64,000 bases of DNA from Brachionus manjavacas (Eukaryota > Rotifera > Eurotatoria > Ploima > Brachionidae): contig JAHQIY010000004.1 in NCBI GenBank assembly GCA_019054805.1, positions 682,001 through 746,000 on the forward strand, written 5' to 3'. Of the stretch, positions 1 through 12,128 are shown piece after piece. Below the pieces are notes generated by a model. That model saw only the letters and a program-made list of their open reading frames with translations, searched no databases and was not told the origin of the DNA. Within the stretch, counting starts at the first letter, position 1; each line of letters begins with the position of its first letter. The position numbers and the translations under genes are program-made.

Positions 1-45
1 TTTTCTAAATCTAAAACCATTTAAGGAGTAAGAAAATTTTAAACA

Positions 46-1158
46 AATATTGAAAATTCTTTTTTTAACTTTTAAATAATTTATTTATTTATTTTTTCAA
101 CTGTATCGAGCTAATGCTCCTTCAGAATATAAATATATGAAAACAAAATTAAAAAAATAAAGTAAAAAAGAGAAATTAAGATTTATAATTTATTTTGATC
201 AAAATTTATTTTCCATCTTTTGAAAAACTGTGTCTAAAAGGTTAAAATCACATAATGATAATAATTCTTGTTTTGTGAACTAATAGTTCACCTAATTTTT
301 TTATTTAATTAAAGGTGAACCAAAATAGAATTTGGTGGACATTTTTAAGACAATGTGAACAAATTGAAAAAAGCTTTTTACTAGAATGTCTAATTCTCCA
401 AATTGATTCAAATTTAAATAACTGAAGTTAATAATTTTTGTTTTTTTTTTAATTTAAAGGAGCTTTAGAAAAATCATTTGCTCTGATCTGGTTGCCTTGG
501 TATTACTCTTTCAAGAATCCCAAATACCCAACTCAAATGCGCTCTCTACTTAAATCTTTGCCTTTCAGCATAAATAATAAAAATTAAAGAAAATTAAAAT
601 TAATTTTCCTCCTTCAAGTGTTTGACTTTGAAGAACATAGATTCATCTATTTCGCAAATTCTGCCTACTCGGCCCAACTTTAAAATGTTTTACGTAATAT
701 TTTTTTTTATTTGTTACTTTTTAATATTGCATTTAGCTTTTTTCTAAATAGATGTATTAGGTTAATTAATGGTTCATTAAGACTGAGAACAAGAGTCGTT
801 CTAGTAACAGGTGAACCATAGTTTGCCCAACCGACAAGACGGGAAAAACTTTTTTTTCTCTAAAAAATTTTGACTTTAGTAATAATAGTGTGATGAATTT
901 TAACAAAAACTCAATTTGAAAAAATGGAAAACAGAGCGTAGATAATTTTTTAAACTACAAACATTATCTTAAGGATCATCATATCATAAATCCAAAGTCA
1001 TAATTTATAAAAAAAAACAAAGTTTTTCATGCTTGCAATGTTAACTTTAAATCATCTTTTTTTTTTTAAAACTCAAAAAAATATTTGAAACATCGCACTT
1101 TTTCAATGTGATTTCAACGTTGGATACATTTTGTAATTCAAACTCAAAAAATTAAACC
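46..1158 (-). repeat. Dispersed ~1.1-kb repeat, left copy (probable LINE 3' part)
   Basis: This block matches 6035-7054 in the same orientation, with small indels; for example, an extra ~65 bases near 895-960 occur only here. On the minus strand it ends in a tail (GAAGGAGCATTAGCTCGATA then AAATA repeats). That tail resembles the 3' tail of the LINE fragments at 36.1 kb and 62.7 kb, so I infer two 5'-truncated copies of one retroelement. No reading frame of useful length is visible, and the body of the repeat could instead be unrelated to the tail. Confidence 0.6.
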
Positions 1159-1195
1159 AAGTGGCAATGAACTCAATCAAATTGCTTACCAAGAT

Positions 1196-1360
1196 GAATG
1201 TCTATGCAGGAGATGGAAGCGACATCTTTGTCGATACCACTAGTAAGATGATTAACTTAGCAATGAGCGCTGAAGTTAATTAAGAGCACAAATAGATGCT
1301 CCAATGCGTTTTACTAAGAGATCGCATAGACGGGCTCAAGAGTACTAATGTAAACATTAA
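1196..1360 (+). repeat. Dispersed repeat, second copy inverted at 32,520-32,680
   Basis: This stretch shares a clear inverted match with 32,520-32,680. The strongest shared blocks are ACATCTTTGTCGATA near one end and a block containing ACGGGC(T/C)CAAG and TACTAATGTAAACATT at the other. It is more GC-rich than its surroundings and has no open frame. It may be a short non-coding retroelement or part of a LINE untranslated region. Confidence 0.6.
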
Positions 1361-4340
1361 ATCTGGCGAAGAGGATAAAAGCCCCTAGAAAACTAGTAAA
1401 AGTGCTTCACGTTTTTTTAGTGCGTGCAACATCTACCTGACGAGTGTCAGTCAGTACTTGGGAAAAATAATAGTCTATTACTGTTCCCGATCATTGGTGA
1501 TCCGGCAATGGTCACAATAGTCGACAGTTCCCTAGCATTCGCTTTATAACAGCGGGGCAAGATGTGATATAGCTTAATCACGAGCGTTTTAGTTAACAAG
1601 AAGGATACTAAAATGTCGGCGCTAAATCATCAATAAAGACATTAATGGAAGGTGTCAAAATTCGAAGATATGATAAAATAAAAGATATTCAAAGCCTTAA
1701 ATTTTCTTTCTAAATCACTTGACCTTATTCTTCATTCTTTAAAAATGAAGAAGCGACCTTGTGAAAAAATTCAGGAAGCTTCGTCTTCACCTGTTTGTTA
1801 TTTATCTTGCCATTTCCCATATTTTGACATGATGTAAAAAAATACAGAAGAATTATTTTTTTCAAAAATAAATATTTGGAAACTAAAAAGAAATGTTAAA
1901 AATACCCAGCTACAAAATTTAACCCTAAACAGTGTGCACATCGTTTACAATGAAAGAATTCTTTAAAAAATTTTAAAATAACAACTTGATCTACTAAAAA
2001 AACGCAGATGAAAAACTCCAAATAACTTTCTTATTTTTAGGCGACTTGAAGTTTATGATCATAATCAAATGATCAAAATTTAATTGATTAAAATCTTAAT
2101 AAAAATGATAAAATTGGATTTTTTTAATTTTTATTTTAATTAAACATAAGATGTTTATTGTTTTAATTTAACAAAAAAAAAACAAATAATTGGCCTTATA
2201 TTAATTCTTCTAAAATCTTTATTTGAAAACTTTAAAGACAAATTTAAAATCGACATTTGGGTATCCAAATCATGGCTCAAATAAACGATATTAAAAATAA
2301 ATAAAATAAAAATTTAAATGATTTTTAAATATCAATTAAATTATATTACGGCGAAACCAAGTTAAATTTTGTGTTGTAAAATTTCAAAATATTGATTAAG
2401 TATTCAATTTAATTCAGATAAAAATTCATATAATTTTCTATCTAATTATTGATTAAACAAATAATGTTTAATAAAGTTTAGTCATTTATTATTAAAAAAT
2501 TGATAAGAAATACCTTTTTTTTTAAATCAAAAACTAAAAATTTTGATTTGAAATTTACATTTGATCATGAACTTCAATTTGCCTTATTTTTAAGCTAAAA
2601 ACTAATTTGAACACTTAAAGCTTAATCAAGGTAAAAAATCGTCTCGATTTGAAGAACAAAAGCGAATTTTTTTCTCATCCTTCCCAATGCCTCTAATATA
2701 CTTTTTACTAATAAAATGCCAAAAAAAAATAATGCAATTTTATTTTGTATTAAATTTAACAAACTGACAAGAGACAGCTAATATTAAGTGCGGGAGCTAG
2801 AGCTGAAACTTGAATATCAACAGCTTTCTCAAATAGAAAAAGACAAATATTTAGATAATAATTTAATTTCTTGCTATTTAAAGCCATAAGAAAATGATAA
2901 ATATTTTTAACTTGCACCAAAATTTAGTCCAACATAGTGACTGAATTAAAGAGATGCTAAAGCGGATCTTGATCAAAAAATAAACTCTATTTTATTTAAA
3001 AAAAAGAAGAAAAAAAATTTTATTTTAAAGAAAGTGAAAATGAAAAAATTTCGAGCATATTGACAGAAAAAAATAAAATTTTTGATATTTTTTCTCAGCT
3101 AAATTTGATTAAAAATGTTCCAGCTAATAAACAAAATTAGTTCCCTTTTAATTCGTCTAATTACTGGATAATTTTGACTTTTGTTTGTGAGCCTAGAAGA
3201 ATATTTGAAAATATGAACATTTTTTGCAATCAATCTACTGCTAGCTTTTAGAAGACATGTTGTTTTAAGGCAGTTTGGAATATCTACAAATGGCACTGAA
3301 CAAATTATCCTGGTCGTTAGTCTATCAATTGGTAAATATTTCTCAAATTAAATTTGCATATTTTTTATTTATCTTGATCCAAAAACCACCTAAAATATGT
3401 TGAGCATTTTTTCTCTTGTATTTTTTTTCAATTTGAACAAAAAAGAAAAACCTGGATATACTTGTCTTGGTGCAACTGTCCTGGAACACAAATGTGGATC
3501 AGCCCGAGGCTGGCTTAAAAATTGTGTCCGAGTGCTTGAAAAACTAAGGCTTTAGTTACAAAAAAGGCTTAAGAAAATGCTAAATTGTTAATATCTTTTT
3601 TTGGTTTATGTTTGTAGAAATTAGGATCGCTTCCTTATAAATAAAAGAATAGATTTAGATAAGAATTGGAATTTTTAATTACTGATTTTTATCTTGAGTA
3701 TGATTTATTTGATTGTTAATAAATGTTAATGGAAAGAAGGAATGCTGCTGAATAGATGGGACATGAAATCAAATATTTTTCTCAGACATAATTCCATTAA
3801 GTTGTTTCTTAAATGGATTATTTAGCATTTGCAAAAGATTAAATTCAAATAGACTCATTAATCAAATTAATATCTTCATCCCCTTTCGATTTGTTTCCTG
3901 GCACCGTCTTACTTTTGCTAAGCGATTTTAAATAACTCATATTTAGCGCCTTGCTCTGTCAATGAAGACAGCACTGAAATTTCTGTAAAAAAAATTTTTT
4001 CTCTCTTTTATTTTTCAAAGTTAATTCTTTAAAGCTTCATTTTTTCACAAGTTTGATGTCCGATTTTAAAGAGTTATTTATTAATGAGAAATTTGGTGAA
4101 AAAAATTTATATTTCTATTGTTTAAATGATAAAAATTAATATTTTACTTTTTTTATTTTTAACAAATTTTTTAATTTTTTTTATAAAAATACAACTAAAG
4201 ATTAAATAAACTGGTGCAGGTGCAGGTGTAAAAGACCGATTAATCATTAGTAAAAATTTATCAATTTAAAATTGATTAAAATTTTTAAAGATTTTGTAAA
4301 ATTTTTAATAAAAGACGTTTGGAGACATTTCTGGAAAAAA
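1361..4340. other. AT-rich intergenic stretch
   Basis: The first ~350 bases continue the more GC-rich character of the repeat before them and include a perfect hairpin CTGAC-gagt-GTCAG near 1438. The rest is homopolymer-rich DNA without supported genes apart from the small ORF at 3397. Near 4213 there is a short GGTGCAGGTGCAGGTG run. Confidence 0.5.
3397..3555 (+). CDS. Possible small ORF or exon, unknown function
   Basis: An ATG opens a 52-residue frame ending in TAG. After a hydrophobic start (MLSIFSLVFFF) the sequence turns protein-like, with two cysteines and a basic, leucine-rich end (GWLKNCVRVLEKLRL). The local base composition is richer in GC than the flanks, which is why I list it. 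It could be a terminal exon or a relic of a mobile element. I do not recognise the family. Confidence 0.25.
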   Translation: MLSIFSLVFFFNLNKKEKPGYTCLGATVLEHKCGSARGWLKNCVRVLEKLRL

Positions 4341-4365
4341 AATATATTTTAAACAAATAATTATG

Positions 4366-5880
4366 GGATTAATGGCCTAATTTGCCAAGCCTAAGAGAAA
4401 TAGAAGCTGCGATAAAGGCTCTGAAGAACCGGAAAGCACCCGGCATTGACGGAGTCACAGCAGAAATGTTAAAAGCTGATGGCAGGATCACAGTAGGGAT
4501 ATTGCAAGACCTCTTCAGCAAGATATGGCGGCAAGAAATAATACCAGAGAACTGGTGAAAAGGCCTAATAGTCAGGCTCCCAAAGAAAGGTAACAAAATG
4601 ATATGTGACAATTGGCGAGGAATAACACTGCTACCAATAGCAAGCAAGGCGTTCTGCAGTAATACTGGAAAGAATCAGGAATTCTTTGAATGTTATACTT
4701 AGAGAAGAACAAGCAGGTTTTAGACGAGGCAGAGGATGCATAGACCAGATTTTTACACTTAGGAACATCATAGAACAAAGTCTGGAATGGAATAGCCCCC
4801 TGTATCTTAACTTCATTGACTTCAAGAAAGCCTTTGATAGCATACACAGAGAAACCTTGTGGGCTATATTAAGATCTTATGGCCTACCACAGAAGATAGT
4901 TAACTTGATAAAACTCTTCTACGAGAATTTCGAGTGTAACGTGATTCTGGAAAAAGGAAAATCTGAGAGTTTCAAAGTGTGTACAGGAGTCAGACAAGGG
5001 TGCGTTCTCTCTCCGACACTATTTCTAATATTGATTGACTATGTCATGAAGAAAACTACTGTTAGTGCGAGAGGTATTCAATGGGGATAAACTGCAAAAC
5101 TTGAAGACTTAGACTTTGCGGATGATCTGGTGCTAATATCTAATAGAGAAGCACATATGCATATGAAGACGCAAGACTTGGCGAACAACGCTAAACCAAC
5201 TGGACTCGAAATAAATGGAGCCAAAACGAAAGTTATGTGCATAAACACCAAATTGGATACCCCGATCATCATCGATGGTACACAAATCGAGTGTGTAAAT
5301 GAATTCACATACCTAGGTAGCACAATCAGTTAGACGTTGGGAACACACAGAGACATTAAGAATAGACTTGCTAAAGCAAAGAGTGTCTTTGCTAGACTCC
5401 GACCAGCATGGAAATCAAAAAGCTATAGCAAGGAAACAAAGCTTAAACTATACAACAGTGTAGTAAAGCAACATTGATGTACGGAAGTGAATGTTGGGGG
5501 ATTAGTGAATCTGACAGGAAAAGCCTTAACAGCTTCCAAACGGGAAGCCTGCGGAGATACACTGGCCTGAGACATTTTCAAATGCTGACCTATACAGAAG
5601 AACAAATTCAGAGCCATTAAGTCAATGCATTATGAACAAAAGACTGCGATGGCTTGGGCATGTACTTAGAATGAAAGAAACACGGATACCAAAAAGGACC
5701 CTTCAATGGACATCTCAAGGGCGACGTAAGGTAGGACGACCAGCAGTAACATGGAGGTCAACAATCACGAAAGAGCTCATCGAAATGGGTATGACATGGG
5801 GAGAAGCAAGGGTAAAGGCAAAAGATCGACTTGAGTGGAAATCAAAAGTAATGACCCTATGCTCCACAAGGAGTGAATAA
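4366..5880 (+). pseudogene. RTE-like LINE reverse transcriptase relic
   Basis: This is the reverse transcriptase and C-terminal part of a non-LTR retrotransposon, which copies its own RNA at a nicked target. It starts in the RT finger region (KNRKAPGIDGVTAEML), shifts frame near 4655, and continues with EEQAGFRRGRGCIDQ and FIDFKKAFDS, the TGVRQGCVLSP motif and the catalytic box as FADD near 5115. The C-terminal part (LRWLGHVLRM, GRPAVTWR) runs to a natural-looking stop at 5880. At least two frameshifts and several stops (for example TAA at 5088) make it inactive. The endonuclease domain is missing. The RTE assignment is from memory of related proteins and is tentative. Confidence 0.85.
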
Positions 5881-6034
5881 GGAAAAAAAAATATGGTCTA
5901 ATTATTAATTGTTTATTAATTACATAATGTGCCATGTTTCAAATAAAAAAAAATAATAATTTTAAGTATATATTGCAAGCATTTTTATATTTGAAATTAA
6001 ACTCTTAATATTTTGATTTTTATTTTGAAATTTG

Positions 6035-7054
6035 AAAAAAATATTGAAAATACTTTTTTTAAGTTTTAAACACAATTTATTTATTTATTTTTTGAACTGT
6101 ATCGAGCTAATGCTCCTTCAGAATATAAATATATGAAAACAAAATTAAAAATAAAGTAAAAAAGAGAAATTAAGATTAATAATTCATTTTGATCAAAATT
6201 TATTTTACATCTTTTGAAAAACTGTGTCTAAAAGGTTAAAATCACATAATGATAATAATTCTTGTTTTGTGAACTAATAGTTCACCTAATTTTATTGTTT
6301 AATTAAAGGTGAACCAAAATAGAATTTGGTGGACATTTTTTAGACAATGTGAAAAAACAATGTCAAATTTAAATAACTGAAGTTAATAATTTTTGTTTTT
6401 TTTTTTAATTTAAAGGAGCTTTAGAAAAATCATTTGCTCTGATCTGGTTGACTTGGTATTACTCTTTCAAGAATCCCAAATACTCAACTCAAATGCGCTC
6501 TCTACTTAAATCTTTGCCTTTCAGCATAAATAATAAAAATTAAAGAAAATTAAAATTAATTTTCCTCCTTCAAGTGTTTGACTTTGAAGAACATAGATTC
6601 ATCTATTTCGCAAATTCTGCCTACTCGGCCCAACTTTAAAATGTTTTACGTAATATTTTTTTTTATTTGTTACTTTTTAATATTGCATTTAGCTTTTTTC
6701 TAAATAGATGAAAAAATTGGTTAGCAATTTTTATATTTGGTTAATTAATGGTTCATTAAGACTGAGAACAAGAGTCATTCTAGGAACAGGTGAACCATAG
6801 TTTGCCCAACCGACAAGACGGGAAAAACTTCTTTTTTTTTAAATTTTGACTTAAGTGATAATTTAATTAAGGATCAATTATCACAAATCTAAAGTCATAA
6901 TTTATAAAAAAAAAACAAAGTTTTTCATGATTGCAATATTAACTTAAAATTACCTTTTTTTTTTAAACTGAAAAAAAATATTTGAAACATCGCACTTTTT
7001 CAATGTTATTTCAACGTTGAACTAATTTTGTAATCCAAACACAAAAAATTAAAC
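6035..7054 (-). repeat. Dispersed ~1-kb repeat, right copy
   Basis: This is the partner of 46-1158 in direct orientation, including the tail with GAAGGAGCATTAGCTCGATA on the minus strand and the paired GTGAACTAATAGTTCAC palindrome. The two copies bracket the RTE-like relic. Confidence 0.6.
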
Positions 7055-7261
7055 CATTTCAATTTTGATCTCAAATAATAGGGATTTAAAAATTGACAAA
7101 AAGGGAAGATTCTTGAAAAAAATATTCAATTATTTATTTTTATGTTTTACGGGTGGAAACTATTCAAATTTGCACTAAATATAATTTTTTCAATATTTAA
7201 GATTTTTGACTGTTTTTTTTTGTTTTCTTAATTTTAATATTTTTTTAGCAAAAATACTATA

Positions 7262-7375
7262 ATTTAATTTTGTAGAAACCTGACACTCTTATGACCCCTA
7301 AATTTTATACATTTCAAGAGAATTTAACGAGCTTTCTATAAATGTGCCTAATTTTTCTCTAGGAAGTAGAGTATT
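7262..7375 (+). repeat. Left arm of inverted repeat around a LINE fragment
   Basis: The reverse complement of this arm matches 8655-8785. Shared blocks include AGAAAGCTCGTTAAATTCTC and GGGGTCA. The arms enclose the LINE fragment at 7450-8520. Confidence 0.55.
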
Positions 7376-7449
7376 TGATAATTTCATATTATTTCATAAT
7401 AATTAAGAAACTCAATTTATCATTCTTATATTTGTAATATTTTGTTTTA

Positions 7450-8520
7450 TTAATTTCGTAGTAGTAGTAGTATAAACTGCTGCATTGAGATGCGGTACAG
7501 TAAGTACCTAGCCCATAAATGAGCCTTAGCAGTTTTCATTCATCCATTCGTCTAATTGCGCTTTGAAAAAATTCAAACTTTTCACTGTTATTATTTCATT
7601 AGGAAATTTATACCATATTGGTACAATTCGATTTATTAAAAGTGTATGTCTGCTCTGATCGGTTTTAGCCAATTCACGATTTAACCTGAACTGATTTACC
7701 CTGATCAAATGGTTCAAAAAATTCCATTAACAAGATTCACTCTCTCATAACCATGGTTAATTTTAAAGAACTGGATTAAGTCACCACGAACACGTCTCTT
7801 ACTTAAAGAGTCTAGTAAAAGTTGTTTGAGTCTTTCTTCATATTCAACACCGTGAAAGTCGTCAACCAATTTTGTAGCCCTTTCTTGTACTTTTTCCAAC
7901 ATGTTTATGTCACGTTTTTGAACTGGGCTCCTAACACAAATCGCATATTCAAGTTAAGGGCTAGCAAGAGACTGGTATAGAAACTCGAATGCATTTTTAC
8001 TAGAGAAACCATTTCTTAAAATACCAAAGACTTTATTAGTTTGGTTTACTGATAAATTCACTTGATTTTGCCATTTTAAATCACTAGAAACAATCACTCC
8101 CAAATCTTTTTCACCATTGCTTAAAGATATACGCTGGGCTATTCCATTTTGATCATGCATAAAATAATCAATCAGTACATTATTCTTTCCATAATGAACA
8201 ACTTGACACTTCCCAATCCATCAACCATCGTTCTAGTTTTATTATGTCGTTTTACAAATTATTGTTTGAGATTGATTTTTAAATATTAAGTAACTTATTA
8301 TCATGTGCATACATCTAACACGGACTCTCTAACACTTCTGGTAAATCATTTATATAGACGACAAACAAAATTAGTCCAAGTACAGAACCTTGAGGCCCAC
8401 CACTTGAGACCTCCTACCAAGATGATACTGATTCTCCCAAAACAACTTTTTGGCTCCTCTCAGTCAAAAAATCTATAATCCACGATAATAAATTAGCCTG
8501 TTTATCATATTTTTCAAGTT
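7450..8520 (-). pseudogene. CR1/Jockey-like LINE reverse transcriptase fragment
   Basis: Read on the minus strand, the upstream part shows the RT turn GGPQGSVLG with FVVYINDLPEVL after it. The palm-to-thumb region (KDLGVIVSSDLKWQNQV) and the C-terminal segment (MLEKVQERATKLV, SKRRVRGDLIQFFKI) follow. A frameshift near 7716 separates the last part (FRLNRELAKTDQSRHTLLIN). Immediately after the coding end lies an ACT/TAC microsatellite (7458-7471), the kind of short-repeat 3' tail that CR1-like elements carry. Several stops and the missing N-terminal half show that it is dead. The exact clade is not settled by what I can see. Confidence 0.85.
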
Positions 8521-8654
8521 TTTAAATAAGTTTTATTAATTTGATTATAAAAATTGAATCGTATTATTCTATATATACGAAATTAAGAATAAATTTTTAG
8601 TTAAGAAAATAAAAATCGATTTCAATAATAATCAAGGTCTTTTATTTTTATCAA

Positions 8655-8785
8655 AATATCACAAAAACTATATTTCCTGGAGAAAAACTGAGCATATTTT
8701 TAGAAAGCTCGTTAAATTCTCTTCAAGGAAAATGGGGGTCAGGCGTATAAAATTGGAATTCAGGTTTATAAAGATATGAATATAT
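8655..8785 (-). repeat. Right arm of inverted repeat around a LINE fragment
   Basis: This is the inverted partner of 7262-7375 at about 75-80% identity by eye. It is either a terminal repeat of an unrecognised element or two independent insertions of one repeat in opposite orientation. Confidence 0.5.
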
Positions 8786-8789
8786 TCAA

Positions 8790-11660
8790 TTTTCACAAAA
8801 AATAAAAATTTGGGAGAAAAACTAATTTAATTTTCAAAAAATAGAGAAAAATTCAAACCAAATGATATATTAAAACTTTGGAAAATATTTTTGCTTTGCA
8901 AAAAAAATTGGGGTCAGTGTTTTAGTAGGACCCAAATTTCTCATAGAAAAAATTTAAACAAAAATTTTTTTAAAAAGAACTAATCAAATGATACTCGAAG
9001 GGCATGGATCAAAAGCAAATAATTTTTAAAAATTTTAAATTTTTAAATAAACAAAAATTATTATTAATTTTAGATGGAAGGGTTTTTTAAGAAAAAGTAT
9101 TTATTTATCAGAATTTTTTTTTTCAAAGATCTTTGAATTAATTAAATTTCTTTATCTTTTTACGTCTATATTAAAAATTGAGTGAAATTGATTGTCTGCT
9201 ATTCATTTAAATAATTTCTATTCAAATTTTGTCCGAAACTTTTACTATTAAACTTAAATCATCATATCATCTTTTAGAAGATACTTAAAAATTATTAAAA
9301 CTACATATATTTCAATCGAAAAAAGATTTTTTTAAGCCCACCTTTTGTGCCTTTTTATTTAGATTTAAATAAAAACATTATTAGTTTACTTTATTTCTTT
9401 GTTTATATAATTTAATGTGCCCAAAAAAACAAAAAATTTTAAATTATTTTTAGGAAAGAATTGAAGACACGCGCCTGTTTTCTAACTGATAAAGCATTTC
9501 TGGTTGCAAAGCAATGAATGCAATAGTCGATATTAATTTCGGAATAGGCACAGCACAATGCGAAAAAACAAAATTTTTGTGAAAACATTTGTTTTTGATT
9601 TTGATTTAAATTTATTAATTTATAAAATCAATAATTTAATTTAGTCAAAAAATGCTATTTACATAATTAACTTACAACCAAAAATTATTTTATTTAATAA
9701 TCAATTGACTCAATTTTATAAACAACAATAACTAAGATGATGCAGAAATAAGAGAATAAAGATTGATAAGAAAAAAGAGTCAAATAGACATAATTGTTAA
9801 CTTTGTTGAATGAGATAATATAATCGATTAAATATTTTATTTAAAAATAAATTATATCATAAATACAGTGTTGGTTTGTTCATTAGAAATTAGCATTTTA
9901 ACGGCATTGTGAATTTTCAAGCAAACCTTCCAAAAATTATAAAAATAAAATTCTTTTTCATTAATATAAATTGACAAAAATAAGCTTTCTAAATTTTGAT
10001 GATGAAACAACTTTAAACAAAATATCAAATACTAAATTCAAAAAGTAAAAATTATTTTTAATAAAAAGGGAAATATTATCATTATTATTTATTCAATGAA
10101 CACCTTAAAGGCGATGTATAAAAATATTAAAAGTAAGAATAAAAAAAAAACAAAAATAAGGGTTCATTATAGTCATTTTGGGTATCCAAAGTCAAAAAAA
10201 AATTTTTTGCAACTTAGAAAAAAAGACTCTTCTGCTATCATTTTTTTCTAAATAAATTCTACAATTTTTTACCGAATTTTACGTAAAAAAGAACGATATC
10301 GCCAAAAATTGTAAAAAAAAATTTAAGTAAAACAAAATATTATTTTAATTGTTAAAATTCATGATAAATCCTTAACTTTAATATTTTAATACAATGTTGA
10401 AGAAAAGTGAAAATATTTAAAAGGCAACAAAAAACATCTCGTATCTTTTACTAGTGGTTAGAAATTAATCAATCTCCATTATTATTTAAATAATCTCCAA
10501 AAATTTTTGATAATTAAATTTAATTATTTTTTGTTACCTTAAATAAAATAAATGATCAACTAGTTAAATAAGAAAAAAAAGGTGAAATTAATGATTTAAT
10601 CTTCAGTAAAAAATAGAAAATTTCCGAAAATTTTACTAAATTTTACCTAATTTTACGAAAATTTTATTAAATTTTATTAAATATAAAAAGGGCCAAAAAA
10701 AACTGAAAAAATGGCGATTTTTAGGAATTTTTCTCTTTTTATTTACAGTACTGATTTTTTCATTTTGTTTTACCAAAATTTACGCAAATTTACCAAAATT
10801 TTAGTAAATTTATGGGAATTCCAGTAATTTTACGTAAAATCGCAAAAGTGAAAAACAGTAAATTTACCGGAATTCCCATAAATTTACTAAAAATTTGACG
10901 TTTTTTTGCAATTGTGAATTCACAATTTCAATTTCATATGAGCCAACTTCTTCTTTATTTTTTGTCCTATTTAATATATATATCTAAAAAAAAATTTTAT
11001 TTGTTATTTAAATTATAAATTTAATGACTGAATATAAAACAAATAAAAAACTAATTTAATCATATTTGTTAAGTTTTTTAATTAATTAAATGCAAAAAAA
11101 TTGATCTTTATTGTCACGTTGACAATAAAGTCCTTAGACGGTCTAAAAGTCACAAGTCAAGTGCAAGCCAAGACTTTGACTTGTTTCGAAAATTTAAAAA
11201 AATTAAATCAAAAATTTTTTTATATTTATGAAATAAGGAATAAAAATTTTGTCATTATTTCTTTTTCAATATGTAAATTGAAACATTTGAATTATACAAA
11301 AATGCATTTGATAGTTAAATTCTTTAGAAATAAACTTTTTTCTAAAATTTTTTAATTTCTAATTTTTTAAGATTATCATCCCAAACCACATCTTAATTCA
11401 AAACTAAATTCAATTATAAAATAATGCATTTTTTCACTTTTTAATTATTTTCTAAAATCTTATAGAAAGTGTGAATTTTAATTAACTAATTTTTAACGAT
11501 GTATCTTGAATTCATTTTTAGCATTTCTCTAAATACTCTAAAAAAATTTTAAATCGTTTTTATGGTTTTAAAAAAATCCGTTGATTTTGAAAAAAAAATT
11601 TAGAAAAAATAAAAAAACAAAGTAACACTCTAAATAAGTTCTCAAGTTAAAATTCAAATT
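8790..11660. other. AT-rich region without recognisable genes
   Basis: I found no gene here. A short GC-richer stretch near 9460-9560 has no open frame. The frame at 11,101-11,355 does not resemble a protein family and lies in low-complexity sequence, so I do not call it. Confidence 0.5.
10600..10910 (+). repeat. Dispersed repeat with TGGCGATTTTTAGG core
   Basis: A core around ATGGCGATTTTTAGGAATTT is embedded in degenerate TTTACGTAAAT-type simple sequence. Related copies occur at 63,170-63,480 and, inverted, at 63,880-64,000. Within this copy, AGTAAATTTATGGGAATTCC (10,802 onward) pairs with GGAATTCCCATAAATTTACT (10,866 onward), giving a near-perfect hairpin. The structure suggests a small non-autonomous element. 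Confidence 0.55.
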
Positions 11661-11668
11661 AAGAGGTT

Positions 11669-11977
11669 TGTTAAAATCCTTAGTCTCTATGAAGGGTTTA
11701 GTAAGGAAATTAAACAATTAAGAGTTTTTCTTCTTTTAATATTTTATTTAATAATAATTAGGGCCACTTCTAGCCAGTAATGGAAAATCACAAAAAAAAA
11801 GAAAAAATAATTTGAGAAAAATTAATAATAATAATAATGTTTTCCATTTTTAACAAAAACATGTTCTATTTAAGTTGCGATTTGCTTTGCATTACTGCAG
11901 CAAATCGCTTTAATTTTAACAGTTTCTAAACTAGACTGGTTGAGACAATTGTTGTAACAATAACAAGAGTTACAACA
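11669..11977 (-). repeat. 3' LTR of the young gypsy element
   Basis: This 309-bp repeat is identical in length to 19,942-20,250. The boundaries are set by TG...CA ends and the adjoining GGTT duplication. It contains an AATAATAATAAT stretch and the short inverted pair GCGATTTGC/GCAAATCGC. Confidence 0.95.
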
Positions 11978-11992
11978 AATCTCCCCCTTAAA
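11978..11992 (-). promoter_or_regulatory. Polypurine tract of the gypsy element
   Basis: On the minus strand the bases next to the 3' LTR read TTAAGGGGGAGATT. This purine run is where plus-strand DNA synthesis is primed in LTR retrotransposons. Confidence 0.8.
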
Positions 11993-12128
11993 CTAAGTGG
12001 CTTATGCCGAGAAAATTAACACGGTAACAAAAATTAGTAAAAAATTAGATTAAATTGAACAAAAAAATATTCGACACTGTAACCAAAAAAATTTACTGTA
12101 ACTTGAAAACAAAAACAACACCGTAAAC

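Noticed and set aside
1430-1500. Possible hammerhead ribozyme (CTGACGAG ... GAAA)
   Set aside because: The two conserved cores are in order, but stem I cannot pair and CTGAC-gagt-GTCAG forms its own hairpin, so the fold is not a hammerhead.
46-7054. Direct repeats as LTRs of a large element
   Set aside because: No TG...CA ends, no primer site or polypurine tract, and the interior carries a LINE relic rather than gag-pol.
11101-11355. 84-residue plus-strand ORF
   Set aside because: Low-complexity Lys/Phe/Ile sequence, no ATG at its start and no motif; probably chance in AT-rich DNA.
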